This document shows positions 22,825-34,700 of a stretch of 64,000 nucleotides of DNA, piece by piece. The notes beneath the pieces were generated by a model that was not told where the DNA came from, searched no databases, and was given only the letters and a program-made list of their open reading frames with translations. This DNA comes from Alitta virens. Lineage: Eukaryota; Annelida; Polychaeta; Phyllodocida; Nereididae. Within the stretch, counting starts at the first letter, position 1; every line of letters begins with the position of its first letter. Position numbers and translations under genes: made by a program. The stretch lies in NCBI GenBank assembly GCA_932294295.1, contig OW028573.1, positions 61,419,829 to 61,483,828 on the forward strand, read 5' to 3'.

Positions 22825-24900
22825 GCTGATTTTATGAAAGCGCAGCATGATTTTGATAGAACATACAGAAAATTTGAAAGAAAATTTAAAAAAGAAAAAC
22901 TAACTAAAATAGAGACTGTATGTGTCAAGGATCCAAAACTATTTTGGAAAATGTGGAAATCTTTAGGACCCATGAAGAAAGTGAATATTCCATTGGAAGT
23001 GTATGATGAAAATGGAGCTGTTAATATGAATAAATGGCAAAATGAATATATTTAATGAATACATAAAAATGCCAAAACAATTGAGACATTGACATATCTT
23101 TTTAATAAAATATTTTCCTATGGTATTATTCCAAATTGTTGGAAACGAGGTATTATAATGCCAATACCCAAATCATCTCTGACTGACTCAAGAGTCCCTC
23201 TACAATACAGGGGAATCACACTTCTCTCTGCTGTTTATAAGGTTTTTACTAGTATATTAAATACGCGGTTAATGATAGCCGTGGAAGATAAGAAAATTTA
23301 TAGAGATAAACAAAATAGTTTCAGAAATATTATATCGTGTCTGGAACATATTTTCAGCCTTACTTGTATTATTAGAAACAGAAAAACAAAAAGATTACCA
23401 ACTTATGTCTGTTTTATTGATTTTGAAAAAGTGTTTGACAGGGTTAACAGATTATTGCCGTTCTATAAATTGTTGAATTATGGTATAGCAGGTTGTTTCT
23501 ATAATGTACTGGAAAATATTTATACAAATGCAGATGCAGGAGTGTCTATAAACGGATATTTTAACTGATTGGTTTCCTATAGAACAGGGTGTGAGACAAG
23601 GTGATTCCTTATCAGCCACCTTATTCGGTTTATATATAAATGATATAGTAGAACATTTTAAAGAATGTGGTGTTAAAATTGGTGATTGCTAAGTTAAATG
23701 TTTACTTTACGCTGATGATACAGCACTTATAAATGAAGATGAAAAAGATTTACAAAATATGTTGAATAAGTTAGGGCAATGGTGTGCCAGATGGAGAATG
23801 ACTGTAAATATTACCAAATCTAAAATTATACTTTTTATGAATAAAACACAAGTTAGATCAACCTATACTTTTCGATATGGAGATCAACAATTAGAAATGG
23901 TAGAAAGGTACAAATATCTGGGAGTAATTCTAGATTCAACTCTTAACTATGAGGTTACAGCTGATATGCTTGCTAATTCGGCAAATAGAGCTCTGGGTAG
24001 TTTGTGCTCCAAATTTAAATCCAATAAAGGTTTCGGTTATAAAACATATTCAAAATTATATGATACAGGTATTGTACCAATTCTAGATTATGCAGCGGGT
24101 GTGTGGGGCTTCAAAAAAAGAAGTGAAATTATACAAAATAGAGCTATATGCTTCTTTTTAGGAGTGCATAGATTTGCATCAAACCTTGCAATAAATGGGG
24201 ATATGGGATGGATGCTATTTCGTGTAAGGCAAAAGTTAGAGATGTTAAGGTTGAGGAATAAGTTGATTATGATAAACAACGAAAGACTAGTTGAAAAAAT
24301 ATTTTTCTGGGACAGACTGCTATGTAAAAACAATTGGTGAAAAGAAATTAATCAATTTGTGAGGAGGTCGAATCTTTGTCAAGTTTTGAAAATAATACAA
24401 GTGTCAATTTGAACCTAGCTAAGGAGAAATTTTAAAGAAATGAGTATAGAAAATGGCAAAGAGAGGTGGAAGTTGTTCCAAAGTTGCGTTTTTACAATAT
24501 GCTTAAAGAGAGTTATGCTGTAGAAAATTTTGTGGTCAGTACTAAAAATAGAAAGAAAAGATCAATTTTGTCTCAATTTCGTTATAGTATATTGCCATTA
24601 AGAAACTGGACGTTTTCAAGATATACCAATAGAATACCGCCATAGTCTCTTTTGTGATGATAATTTAGTAGAATCCGAAATCCATTTTTTATTACACTGT
24701 CCTTTTTATAACGAAATAAGATTTGAATTGTTGGATAATGTCAGAAAAACCTACTTCTATTTTGATTTTGTTAGATGATAATGATAAGATTAAAAGAATG
24801 ATGGAAGATGATACTATAAAAGAAACAGCGATTTAGCTAAGTAAGGTTTTTGAGAAAATACAGAGGACTTTGTATCTGTAAATTTTAACAGGTCCAGTAA
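22825..24900 (+). mobile_element. Non-LTR retrotransposon remnant, linker to C-terminus
   Basis: It starts abruptly at the end of the composite repeat. Pre-RT linker: AQHDFDRTYRKFERKF, DPKLFWKMWKSLGP. After a deletion near 23055-23095 the RT begins with YGIIPNCWKRGIIMPIPKS, then YRGITLLSAVYKVFTSIL, CFIDFEKVFDRV (23410-23445), GVRQGDSLSATLFGLYIND (about 23588) and LLYADDTALINED (about 23703). The catalytic YADD is intact. The 23759-24340 frame continues with ERYKYLGVILDSTLNYEV and PILDYAAGVWGF. Further on, a CDDN...H...C zinc-like motif (about 24650-24700) marks the C-terminus. Frameshifts and stops near 23566, 23690 and after 24340 make it inactive. Confidence 0.93.
23089..24340 (+). pseudogene. 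LINE ORF2 reverse transcriptase, frameshifted
   Basis: The main RT body of the element at 22.8-24.9 kb. The first open segment 23089-23568 holds fingers and the first palm aspartate (FIDFEKVFD). The middle, 23569-23757, lies in a different frame, contains one stop (near 23690) and carries the QGDS and YADD boxes. The third segment, 23759-24340, holds the thumb and beyond. It is the best preserved polymerase in this window. Confidence 0.9.
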
Positions 24901-26698
24901 ATTACATATAATATTATATTTATCTCATTTTAGATTTTTGAATCCACTGTCAATTTGTAGCACTTATATAATGATTTATGTTTTGCTATGTTGTTATTTT
25001 GTCTTTTGTTATGTTAGTATTTTTATGTCATTTTGTATGTTTTTGTCTTTTGAGTGCCTTATTTTAACTAGTGTTTACATGTAGAATGATAAGCCCAAGA
25101 GGTAAGCCCATTCTGAATGGTACTCTGTGCAGTGCTGCAGCTGTGGATTATCTGTTATGGCTTCTAAGGGTAATAAGACTTGCTATGATTTTTACTCCTT
25201 TTCTGATCCTTTTCTTTTCGGAAAAGACACGTGTAATCTTCACCCCAGGGACTGCCTTCAAGACTCCACATAATGTAATTCTTCCTGATGGCAGCTGGTC
25301 CTTTCAGTTCCAATATGTTTTGCCGACTGAATCGTCTGTATTTCTGATAATTCCGTGTTGAGTCTATCTCTTTTTTTCTCTCTAAACATGGATGTTTTGA
25401 CAAACTACTACCAAACATCCACATGCGTCATTGTTATGGCTTGATTAGCAGCATTTTCAGCACGAGTGTGACAACTGACTTATACGGAAGACACAACTAG
25501 TGCTAATATTAGTCCCATTGCGAAACATAATGTGGTGCAATATCATATGGTCCTGTTTATTCAATTTTCTTGTTTTAAATTGATAGCAAGCATCCAACAA
25601 AAACTAACGTGGACCACATTTACGATATCTTTACGCATATTACGCTCCATATTGCACAAAAGGTGTAATGCTATTCTAACTTCTTGGGTTTTGTCTTCAT
25701 TTGAATCGAGGACCATAGGTCATGCGAGTTGTTTACAATAGGTTCCAGGGACCCTTGGGACAGGTGAAATTCGATACATTACCCTCTCAAAACACTTTGT
25801 CTGTAAAGTTACACAATCTATGTCTGAAATGTGTGTGTCTGAAATTTGTGTTGTGTATAGCACCACAATATTTCTTAATTAGTGGAGATAACTGATTGTT
25901 TATTGTACACAATCTCCTAATGCTATCCCAGCACTTTGCAATTGTCAGTTTTTCTATACATATTTAACTGCCATATCAACTGGTATCAAAGCTGAATGGC
26001 ACATAATTAATGGTTGCACCACACAAAATGAAAGTCTGAAATTCATTCCGTTTGTTGCGCACTGTTCCTTTGATTACAAGAGAAAGTCAACTGATTATTC
26101 TACACATCACCTCATAATGCTAGGCCAACACATTGCATTTGTCTGTTGTTGTACACAAATAAAGCTGCTGTGTCAACTGTTATTATAATTGCAGCAGACA
26201 AAGATCATATCTGTTGCTTATAATGCTATTTATGGCTACAAACTCTGCCTGCTGGCCCTGTGGTGGTAAGCATTGCTAGCCAGGATCAGATAGATCAGTT
26301 GGATCAGCAGCTGCTATTTAATTAAGAGGAAGTGTGTTTTAATCCCTTTACAGAAATCAGTTGATATTATTTTTAGGATAAATGAAGCCCAAATTATATT
26401 ACATTAGTTTCAGTTTTGTCTAAAACAAGTGAAAAAACAAAAAAATCGAATTAGATCTATTATTTGCTGAAAATTTTTTGTAATTCAATTATTGCTGATG
26501 ATCACTATCTTAAGTCTCTTGACTTTGTGGTTTGAATGTATGCCTGTTGATCATGGGTGTATATCCTAAGGTACACTGTAGAAGGCATAGGGAATAAGCT
26601 TATATTCTTTACCAATATATTCCAAGCGTAGTCATGAGTGTCAACCATTAAGTTATTCTTGAGGTGACAAGTGTTATTACTAAGACTGAAAGGTTGAA
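24901..26698. other. Unannotated spacer
   Basis: No gene recognised. Frames at 25071-25361 and 25164-25424 overlap on opposite strands and have no family resemblance. A repeated-looking segment describing ACACAATCTCCTAATGC and ACACATCACCTCATAATGC (near 25907 and 26100) hints at an old duplication of about 190 bp. Confidence 0.45.
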
Positions 26699-27225
26699 GT
26701 AATGACACTTAATCAGTAGCACATATTACTGAACAATTTAGCTTAATTACTAACTTAAGCTTAATTAAGCCTCAGTGCACTAAGTGACCCTGAGGGTTCT
26801 TTAGTCTGTATGAATAGCCTGTTAAATACATAATAATTGTTTGTTGCATAACTGATTGGGCCAGTTTCCTCAATTCTCTTCACTATGAAATCTACAGTGC
26901 TCACAGGTATACCTAGTCTTTTGGCAATACGCCTGTAGGACTAGCCTTCATTTTTCAAAGTTCTGATTGATTCTAGGCAATCAATCAGAACTTTGAGAAA
27001 TGAAGACTAGGTATACCTGTGAGCACTGTAGATTTCATAGTGAAGAGAATTGATGAAACTGGCCCAATCAGTTATGCAACAAACAATTATTATGTATTTA
27101 ACAGGCTATTCATACAGACGTAAAGAACCCTCAGGGTCACTTAGTGCACTGAGGCTTAATTAAGCTTAAGTTAGTAATTAAGCTAAATTGTTCAGTAATA
27201 GGTGCTACTGATTAAGTGTCATTAC
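26699..27225. mobile_element. Tc1/mariner-derived foldback carrying transposase HTH remnants
   Basis: Two long inverted arms, 26699-26969 and about 26976-27225, around a spacer of a few bases (TTCTAGG-type). The minus-strand reading of the left arm gives IRTLKNEG, one stop, then SYRRIAKRLGIPVSTVDFI and VKRIEETGP, the N-terminal helix-turn-helix of a Tc1-like transposase. The right arm carries the same segment on the plus strand but lacks about 28 bp encoding the SYRRIAK part, apparently lost between short GRCTAG repeats. The catalytic DDE domain is absent. Confidence 0.85.
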
Positions 27226-27402
27226 TCACCTAATGCTAATGACAAATTATGTATCATAGATTTTATTTTCAGGTAGGAAGCATATGCCATCTATATTGCT
27301 CTTTATTCACATAGCTTGTGCTTGTTTTAGCAATGGAAATGCATTAGGCGTCAATGGATGTTTAATACTTTATGAAATTCGATAAAATTTGGTAAATCTG
27401 AA

Positions 27403-27432
27403 GGTGTCCAAATACTTTTGACTGGTAGTGTA
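27403..27432. repeat. Tc1-like terminal inverted repeat end
   Basis: GTGTCCAAATACTTTTGACTGGTAGTGTA matches the familiar outer end of many Tc1-like transposons. The matching left end is not seen upstream, so only one terminus survives. It is probably the right end of the element whose interior collapsed into the foldback at 26.7-27.2 kb. Confidence 0.75.
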
Positions 27433-27779
27433 TCTATCTAAATATCTATGAACATACATAACCACCAATTTCAAAGATTTTTACATGTCTTGAAATAGAG
27501 CAGTTGTACCACTATTTTTTTTTGCACGTTTAATCATTTTGCAACATAATTAAAATATCCTTTACTAACTAGTATTATTTCCATATTTTCAGAATATTGG
27601 TTGTAAAGCACCTCCCCAGGGGTTAGGAATAACCATGCAAATGAAAAAGCACCACCTTGGACGAAATCATGGCAGGCAACTTGTCACACATTGCAACTGA
27701 ATTCAGCAAAGAAACTAAAGAAAAGAACTGATGGCTACTGTCGACTGATTTTTGTGTATTCTTGGTCATATATAGGCAG

Positions 27780-27990
27780 CTACAGGTTCTCTAATGGTTA
27801 AGGCAATGGCCTGCTCCTCTGATTATCCTGGGTTCGAACCTTGCCTTAGGAACAACATTGAGCTGGAAGTTGTTAGGATAAGACAATTGGTGGTCCCTTG
27901 TATTCAGAGTATGTGCTGTGGCAAGGTCTAACATGATGTGGACTTCATACCTGTTCTTGCAAACCTTTTATTTGTGTTTTATGAAATAGA
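27780..27990 (+). mobile_element. tRNA-derived SINE
   Basis: The head resembles a tRNA promoter. A box-like TAATGGTTAAGGCAATGGCC (about 27794) is followed by the B box GGGTTCGAACC (27830-27840), 30-40 bp apart as in tRNA genes, but the cloverleaf is imperfect. A SINE-like body runs to about 27990. I see no clean target-site duplication. Confidence 0.7.
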
Positions 27991-27999
27991 ACCAATTAC

Positions 28000-28480
28000 A
28001 GTAAATTATTCTATTTTACTGTCGAAATTTTGCCTATTTACTGCCACTGTGTGATTTATTGTATCTTGATGAAATTAAAGATGTCTTATAGAAATTCATA
28101 TTTATTGCAGTTATTTATAACTATCATAATAACATACAAAATCATAATTCGCATATAATTTAAATGTACATTTACAGCAATTTTCCTGTAAAACACATTG
28201 GTCTTAGTGGTTCAAAGAAGGATTTACAGTGAATTTAACTGTAAAATTGGCCAGCACATTTGTCAGAATGTCTGATTTTAACAGGATCTCTGTGTTTCAC
28301 AAAATGAACTGTTACCTCATAACAGTAACTTCGTAAAAATACATTTAAATTAACTGTATTTGCATTACGGTTTTGTCTGTGTTTTTACAGCTAATTTAAC
28401 TGGCAACCAGCTGCCAGGTAAATTAACAGTGAAATCACAGCACAATCACTTACAGTGAACAGTGTACATTTTGAGCCTAT
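28000..28480. repeat. Degenerate TTTACAGT/ACTGTAAAT motif cluster
   Basis: Many copies of RTAAATTAACTGT, AATTTAACTGTAAAA, TTACAGTGAAT and their complements lie between 28000 and 28460. They look like the decayed interior of a palindromic element. No coding potential is seen; it lies downstream of the cyclase poly(A) signal. Confidence 0.45.
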
Positions 28481-28550
28481 TCTGCAGTACAAACCAAAGT
28501 GCAACTCACTTCTGTTGCTGAAAAAAGGACAGCGTATGTAGAACAATACT

Positions 28551-28556
28551 TTTATT
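28551..28556 (-). terminator. Poly(A) signal of the guanylate cyclase gene
   Basis: A minus-strand AATAAA (TTTATT on the plus strand) lies 109 nt beyond the stop codon at 28665. It is the nearest canonical hexamer in the expected place. Confidence 0.6.
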
Positions 28557-28664
28557 CAAACAATAACAGCAATGGAAACCTCACAATGACAAAAAATACT
28601 ATATATGTTATTGCTTCAAAGTTCAAACCTCACGGCAAACTGTGCGTCTGGTATTTGGAAAATT

Positions 28665-28760
28665 TCAATTATCTGGGATGTCAAAGTAAATAGTCTTCTT
28701 TTCTGTTATTGCAGAATTATCGAAGCCATTCAACCAGTAGGTCTTCATTAGTCCATATGC
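28665..28760 (-). CDS. Guanylate cyclase terminal exon
   Basis: 96 bp with acceptor AATTTCAG and a TGA stop at 28667-28665. It encodes [15 protein letters not shown] and a short hydrophilic tail ending IPDN. The LMKTYWLNG segment corresponds to the conserved K-G-x-x-x-T-Y-W-L end of cyclase domains, although the usual glycine-lysine-glycine is replaced by AYG. Phase 0 entry agrees with the previous exon. Confidence 0.9.
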   Translation of the reverse strand, partial: AYGLMKTYWLNGFDNSAITEKKTIYFDIPDN

Positions 28761-31700
28761 CTGAAATTTGATGCATGAAATATGCAATAATTCAATTCAT
28801 GACCAACAGAAAATACAATGCACTGAATCAAAAGTCCAATTAAAAGCAAGGCATTATGATGAATGTTTATTGGCAGAAGCATTGTGCAGTACATTGCACC
28901 AACGGCAAACTGCTTTATCCAATAATGTTTCAAAAGAGTGAAGTAAAACGATATTGTTGATTTTTTTCCAGATAATTACTGAACTCCCAGATTGCTGAGT
29001 ACCTTACATTTGGTGCAGTTTTCAGCGTTTTTAGATACACTGAACTGTAAACTGAAAAGGTTACAAATCATTTGGCAACACTCGGCATCTCACCTTGATA
29101 TCATCTTCATGCCTGAATTCCATAATGAATCCAGTGTCCCTCACCAAAGCACGGTGTGTTGTATCACTGATTTGAACTCTTTGAGCTGCAAACCAATGAA
29201 AATATATAAAGGTTTTACACACAGACCAAGGAAAAAAAAACTGTAATTTAAACAAATTTACTCTTCTATTGACTATAACTGCCAAGTAATAATTCCCGTT
29301 TAATGTGATAAACAAATGTCAAATTATTAGAGCCTTGAGCATGATAACGAAATTTGATTTAAGGTGATATGCAACATAATTTTTATCACTGTGACTTTTG
29401 ATTAGAGAGTGTGCCCATATTTGAGATGATTCAGACTTTACGGAACTGTAAGATTTCCAACTGCCATTATTCTTATGCAAAATTACATTTCCAACTGCCA
29501 TTATTCTTATGCAAATTACATTTCCAACTGCCATTGTTCTTATGCGAAATTATAATTACGATTCCTCACGATATCCCGTCAACTGCACGTCACAATTACA
29601 GGGCATTGCAACGCAGCTATACAAGATTCCTTATGAGCGCAGTCAGGTAGGTGCTTGTTTTATGAAACATATTTAGTTAATTTTGAGTCTATTTCAATTT
29701 TCATAAATTGTTGGGGCCATGGGAGGGGGGGGGGCGTCGGACCCAAATTCCCCCCTTTGCTACGCCCCTGGAATATGGTGAATCTACCAAGTGAAATGTT
29801 GAATGTATCTTAACCTTGGCCAGAAGATTCCATTCTTGAAGCAATGTTGATGTTATCTCCAAACAAGCAGTAGCGAGGCATCCTCAAACCCACCACACCA
29901 GCAACAGCAGAGCCTGAAATAACACAAAGTAATGAATGCTTGATGGCAACTAATTAACCTCAAAGTTTCTTTGGCGGTTCTACGGGTCACTAGGAGTAAG
30001 CTGACGGGTAGTAGGAGTAACTCGACGGCTTCCAGGAGTCATCCGCCGACTTCCACCGGTGACTTGCCGACTGCTACCAGCGTCAGCATCAGCGTAGGCA
30101 GGGAGGGGGGTTGTATATACTTTAAAAGGCTGCTGTTCCTCTAATATTAGTTCGATTTTCATCAAATAAGACTGAATTGTAGTATAGTTCATACTGATTC
30201 CATACGTGTTCCAAATATTAAGTGAGATATTCTTTATTATATAATAAGCATATAAATCTATCTGTCTCTCTAAACTATCTATCTACATATCTACATATCT
30301 ACATATCTACATATCTAACTATCTACATATCTATCTATCTATCTACATATCTATCTATCTAACTATCTACATTAAAGAACAGCGATTAATGTTGGGGGCG
30401 TTTTTTACAAGAATATTCTTGTTTTTGCCTGGTATACTCCAATAATTTTCCACACCTTATCTATTATATAAATTTTATTTGACGAAAATCGGACTTTATA
30501 CAATTCATTATGACCGTTATACTAAATGACAATTGACACTCAGATATGTGTGATGTTCAAAGTGCCTTTTTTAATTGTGAATTGAATAGGACATGACATT
30601 AAACCTGTAATCCAGGTTAATTGCAATTGACTAATGACAATTAACCTTTGTGAAGGACTTTTTTACATTTGGCTAATTGAATTGAATTACTTATGTTATG
30701 ATAGCTCATGTCTCACAATGTTATCATTGTTTTATTTTCATTTTATATTGATTTTTTATATACTTTAAAAGGCTGCTGCTCCTTTAATATTAGTCAGATT
30801 TTCATCAAATAAAGACTGAATTGTTCAGAGAAATGTGTGAAATTTATATAATAGTTAAGGTGGGGAAAATTAAGGGAGTATACTAGGCACAAACAAGAAT
30901 ATTCTTGTTAATAAAGTTAGTAATACCTCATAGAGTATAGATATGTAGATAGACAGATAGTTATAAGATCTTCACCTCATAATACGTTACTATAAATAAT
31001 TCATTAAATCGCAATCAATAAAAAATGAAAATAAAACAATGATAGAAACTATCTATCTATAGATAGTTTCTATCATTGTTTTATTTTATAGATAGTTTCT
31101 ATCATTGTTTTATGTTCATTTTTTAATGATTGCGATTCAATGAATTATTTATAGTAACGTATTATTAGGTGAAGATCTGAAGAGAACGCGGATTGTATAG
31201 GCTTGGACAAACTGCCATTTATTTGGCGTACATGAAATGCAAGAATTGACACCCTCAACATGAAACATACATTGTAATTGAAATAAAGCAGCTTAACAAA
31301 AAACCACCGCATTATGCGATGATAATCCTCATGCCGGCTCAAAACGAGCAACTAGCAATAATGACATGCGAGTTATAAATAATATGTTTACACTTAAAGC
31401 TATGGTAGCGAGACAAGCTAAACCAAGCATGCAAAATAAGTAAAAAAACAAAAACATAAAAAAACAACAACGACAATACAAAGGCTCAAATCTAAGAATA
31501 ACCTCATAAGAGGAGCGGGCGGGTGGGAAAGGAAATGAAGCAAATGATTGTGAACGAGCGTCCCCCCCCCCTTTTATGGGGGCTGTAGATGGATTACGCG
31601 CATGAACGCTTAATGATACGATTGGACGCTAGAGCACGTCAACGGAAACGGAAGGTGACACTTATTTATTTTTTTAATTAATTTTATTGTTCTAAGCAAT

Positions 31701-34700
31701 AAATTACATATACGTATGTAGATATGTAGATACGTAGATAGATAGATAGATTTATATGCTTATTATATAATATAGAATATCTCGCTTAATATTTGGTCTA
31801 TTTTCGATCCGAAAACACTTATGGAATCAGTATGAACTATACTACAATCCACTATTATTTGACGAAAATCTGACTAATATTAGAGGAGCAGCAGCCTTTT
31901 AAAAAAGCACTCAGTTCTGCCTGCACTGATACAGTCCGGGCGCAGGCGCTTGAGGGAGCACCAGTGTTTGCCGCCTACCTGTTTTATATCACTTGTCAAC
32001 ATTGAGTAAAACCTATTGTTATGTATGTAAGCAAAACTGTAGCCTTGGCAACCAGATTCAAGCAGTAATGTACAAACTCTCAGAACTGCTGGAAACTGTT
32101 GTACAATGCTTCAATAAGGCTCCATAACAGTAACATGCCTTGATATTTTTTGTATCAATACAAGCACCTTTCCAAAAAAACATGATTTTTAAAGATAATA
32201 ATAAACTGGCTGTTTCAATGGTAACCTGCCCATTTGTAAATGCAAAAGTGGTAACTGCAGGGATGTTTACCCCACCCTATAACCATTTCTGTTCCTGAAA
32301 TCAATCTATTACATTTTATGGTTAACGATATCACACAAGAATCTTTAAAACATGGCATTTTGCTGGGAAATTATGGGAGGTTGGGTTACCTTGGAGATAA
32401 TTTTTATATATATATGGCAAAAGTCAACATATAAGGTGTCATTGGAAAGATCATAAAGTTGGCTTCCTGAACCATCACAGTAAATTTTGAGATTGTCTCA
32501 ACTTTTTACGTATTAACAAAATAAAGGTGAAACTATTTCAAAAATGCATCCCATTTTGTTATGATTTTATGTTTCCATGGCAACCTAGTGCAATGACCAG
32601 TCAATATTGATAAACAACAAGTACAGTAATCTTTGGAACTTCAAAATTTGATGCCTCGTTGGTACTTGCTGGCATTCAGAGAGACACAATATCAATATAA
32701 ATGGACAGATAATTTACTCATAATTTCATTAATCGGTTGTCATGGAAACAGTTGTCATTGGTAACATCCCAGTAAATGACAGTTTTCATGGCCGGTTCTA
32801 GGAAGTTTACTTTCTTGCAAATATACTGATATGTGCAACTTGCTGATGTAGTACCTTCTTGAATATCACCCTTGCTGGACTTGTGTTACGCACAATGGTT
32901 ACTATAAATAGATTGAAATATGTGTTACCTAGACAACTATGCTAACCCTGTGTATAATTCAGAGAACCACTGCCATGTTTTCAAAAATTACTAAATATTG
33001 CCTATGTTACAAGGACAGTAATTGCTTTAAGTGGATATCGGCAGACAAAAATAGTGACAGAACTGTGAATATCTTGTCCATATTTGTTTTAATTTGGTTG
33101 CCATGGATACCAGGTTTCAAATTAACTTATCATAGGAGCATACATCCTCATATCAATATATGTTTGGGGTAACAATCATGCCAATAGAACCAAGGCACCT
33201 ATATAATGAGGCTTCATGATGAAATCGTATATGCTGGCATGGATCTATATCAGGACTATTTGCAGTTTTGTTACCATGGTAACAGTCCATGGAAGTTTAT
33301 TTTATTTACTTATTATTCAAGTTCAGTAATTTGTTGGAAACAGTTTAAAACATTGATGAGAATAAAAAGAATAATATAAATGCTTCGGCACCTGGACTGC
33401 CCATTGCAGTAGCCATATAAGGAAATATTATGCTAATTGACCTATCTAGATTAGCCATACAATGAAATATATGCAAATTAGCCATTTTAAATTATCAGAA
33501 ATGAACTCTTTGACCCTGGAAACATGGTGTTTAATGAGCAATTTATGGTTGTACCTGTCATTGGTCTAGAGATATGAATAATGGAACATTTCTACTTTCC
33601 AGGGTCTCTTACTGTTCTTTTTATGGTTGCTAGGGTGACATAGTTAAAATAAAAAGATATCCGTGCAGGGTAAAATGGGTGTCAGCTTTCACAAAAGCCT
33701 GTATAACTAGTAATTTGCTGTTTTTCCCTATTTTTACAGACTGCTTATATCCATCTAATTGCAAATTTACCCATATAAGGAAACAGGGGTCAGATACACA
33801 TTTCCATGGCATCCGGAGACTGCAAAAAGTATATTTCTTTAATCAGTGAGGTTTTTACATGCAAATTATTAAATATCACCTTCCTATGTTCAATATATCT
33901 CATAAAATGTTTATTTCCAAATTGCTAAGGCTTTCTATCAAAATGTGACAATTTAAAAAAGTATTTCCATAGCAACACACAAAAATGAAGTAACTTCCAG
34001 TGATGCTTCTTTTCTGACAGGGTTTCTCCTAAGGTGTCTTGAGATACAAAAATTATATTATTTTACTGTGTTATAAAAGCTTGACAGTCAAAGAAATCAA
34101 AGCAAATTAATAAAATCTAATAAAATATTTGTAAAACTGCTACTGTAGCAACAGGAAATTGAGAAAAAACCAGTGTTTACTGCAAAACTTTAATGAGGTC
34201 AGCCATGCAAATTTGTCATGGTACCAACAAATGTCAAGCATTGTAATTAACAGCATACCACCAAAATTATTTTTGTGAATTTGTTCAATACAAAAACGTA
34301 CTTGTTGCCATGGAGACCAGAAAAAAACATCTCCAGTCCAAGAAACTGACAAAACGAGTACCGATTACAAAAAAATACTGAAAATTTCCAATTCAGTGAT
34401 ACCAAATTTAAGGAGGTGTGGATCGGTGCAAACAGAAATCCCAATTTTGAGGGGCTGGCCCCCTGACTAATAGATAGATAGATAGTTTAGAGAGACAGAT
34501 AGATTTATAGGCTTATTATATAATATAGAATATCTCGCTTAATATTTGGTCCGAAAACATGTATGGAATCAGTATGAACTATACTACAATTTAGTCTTTA
34601 TTTGACGAAAATCGGACTAATATTAGGGGAGCAGCAGCCTTTTAAAGTATATACAACCCCTAAGCTGATGCTGACGCTGGTAGCAGTCGGCGAGTTACTC

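Noticed and set aside
22341..22848. Long overlapping frames in the GC-rich core of the composite repeat
   Set aside because: Open on both strands and several frames because of GC-rich short repeats; the predicted peptides are repetitive and have no domain.
28499..28693. Plus-strand 64-codon ORF at the cyclase 3' end
   Set aside because: It overlaps the minus-strand terminal exon and 3'UTR; the minus reading has conserved cyclase residues and a phase-matched splice site.
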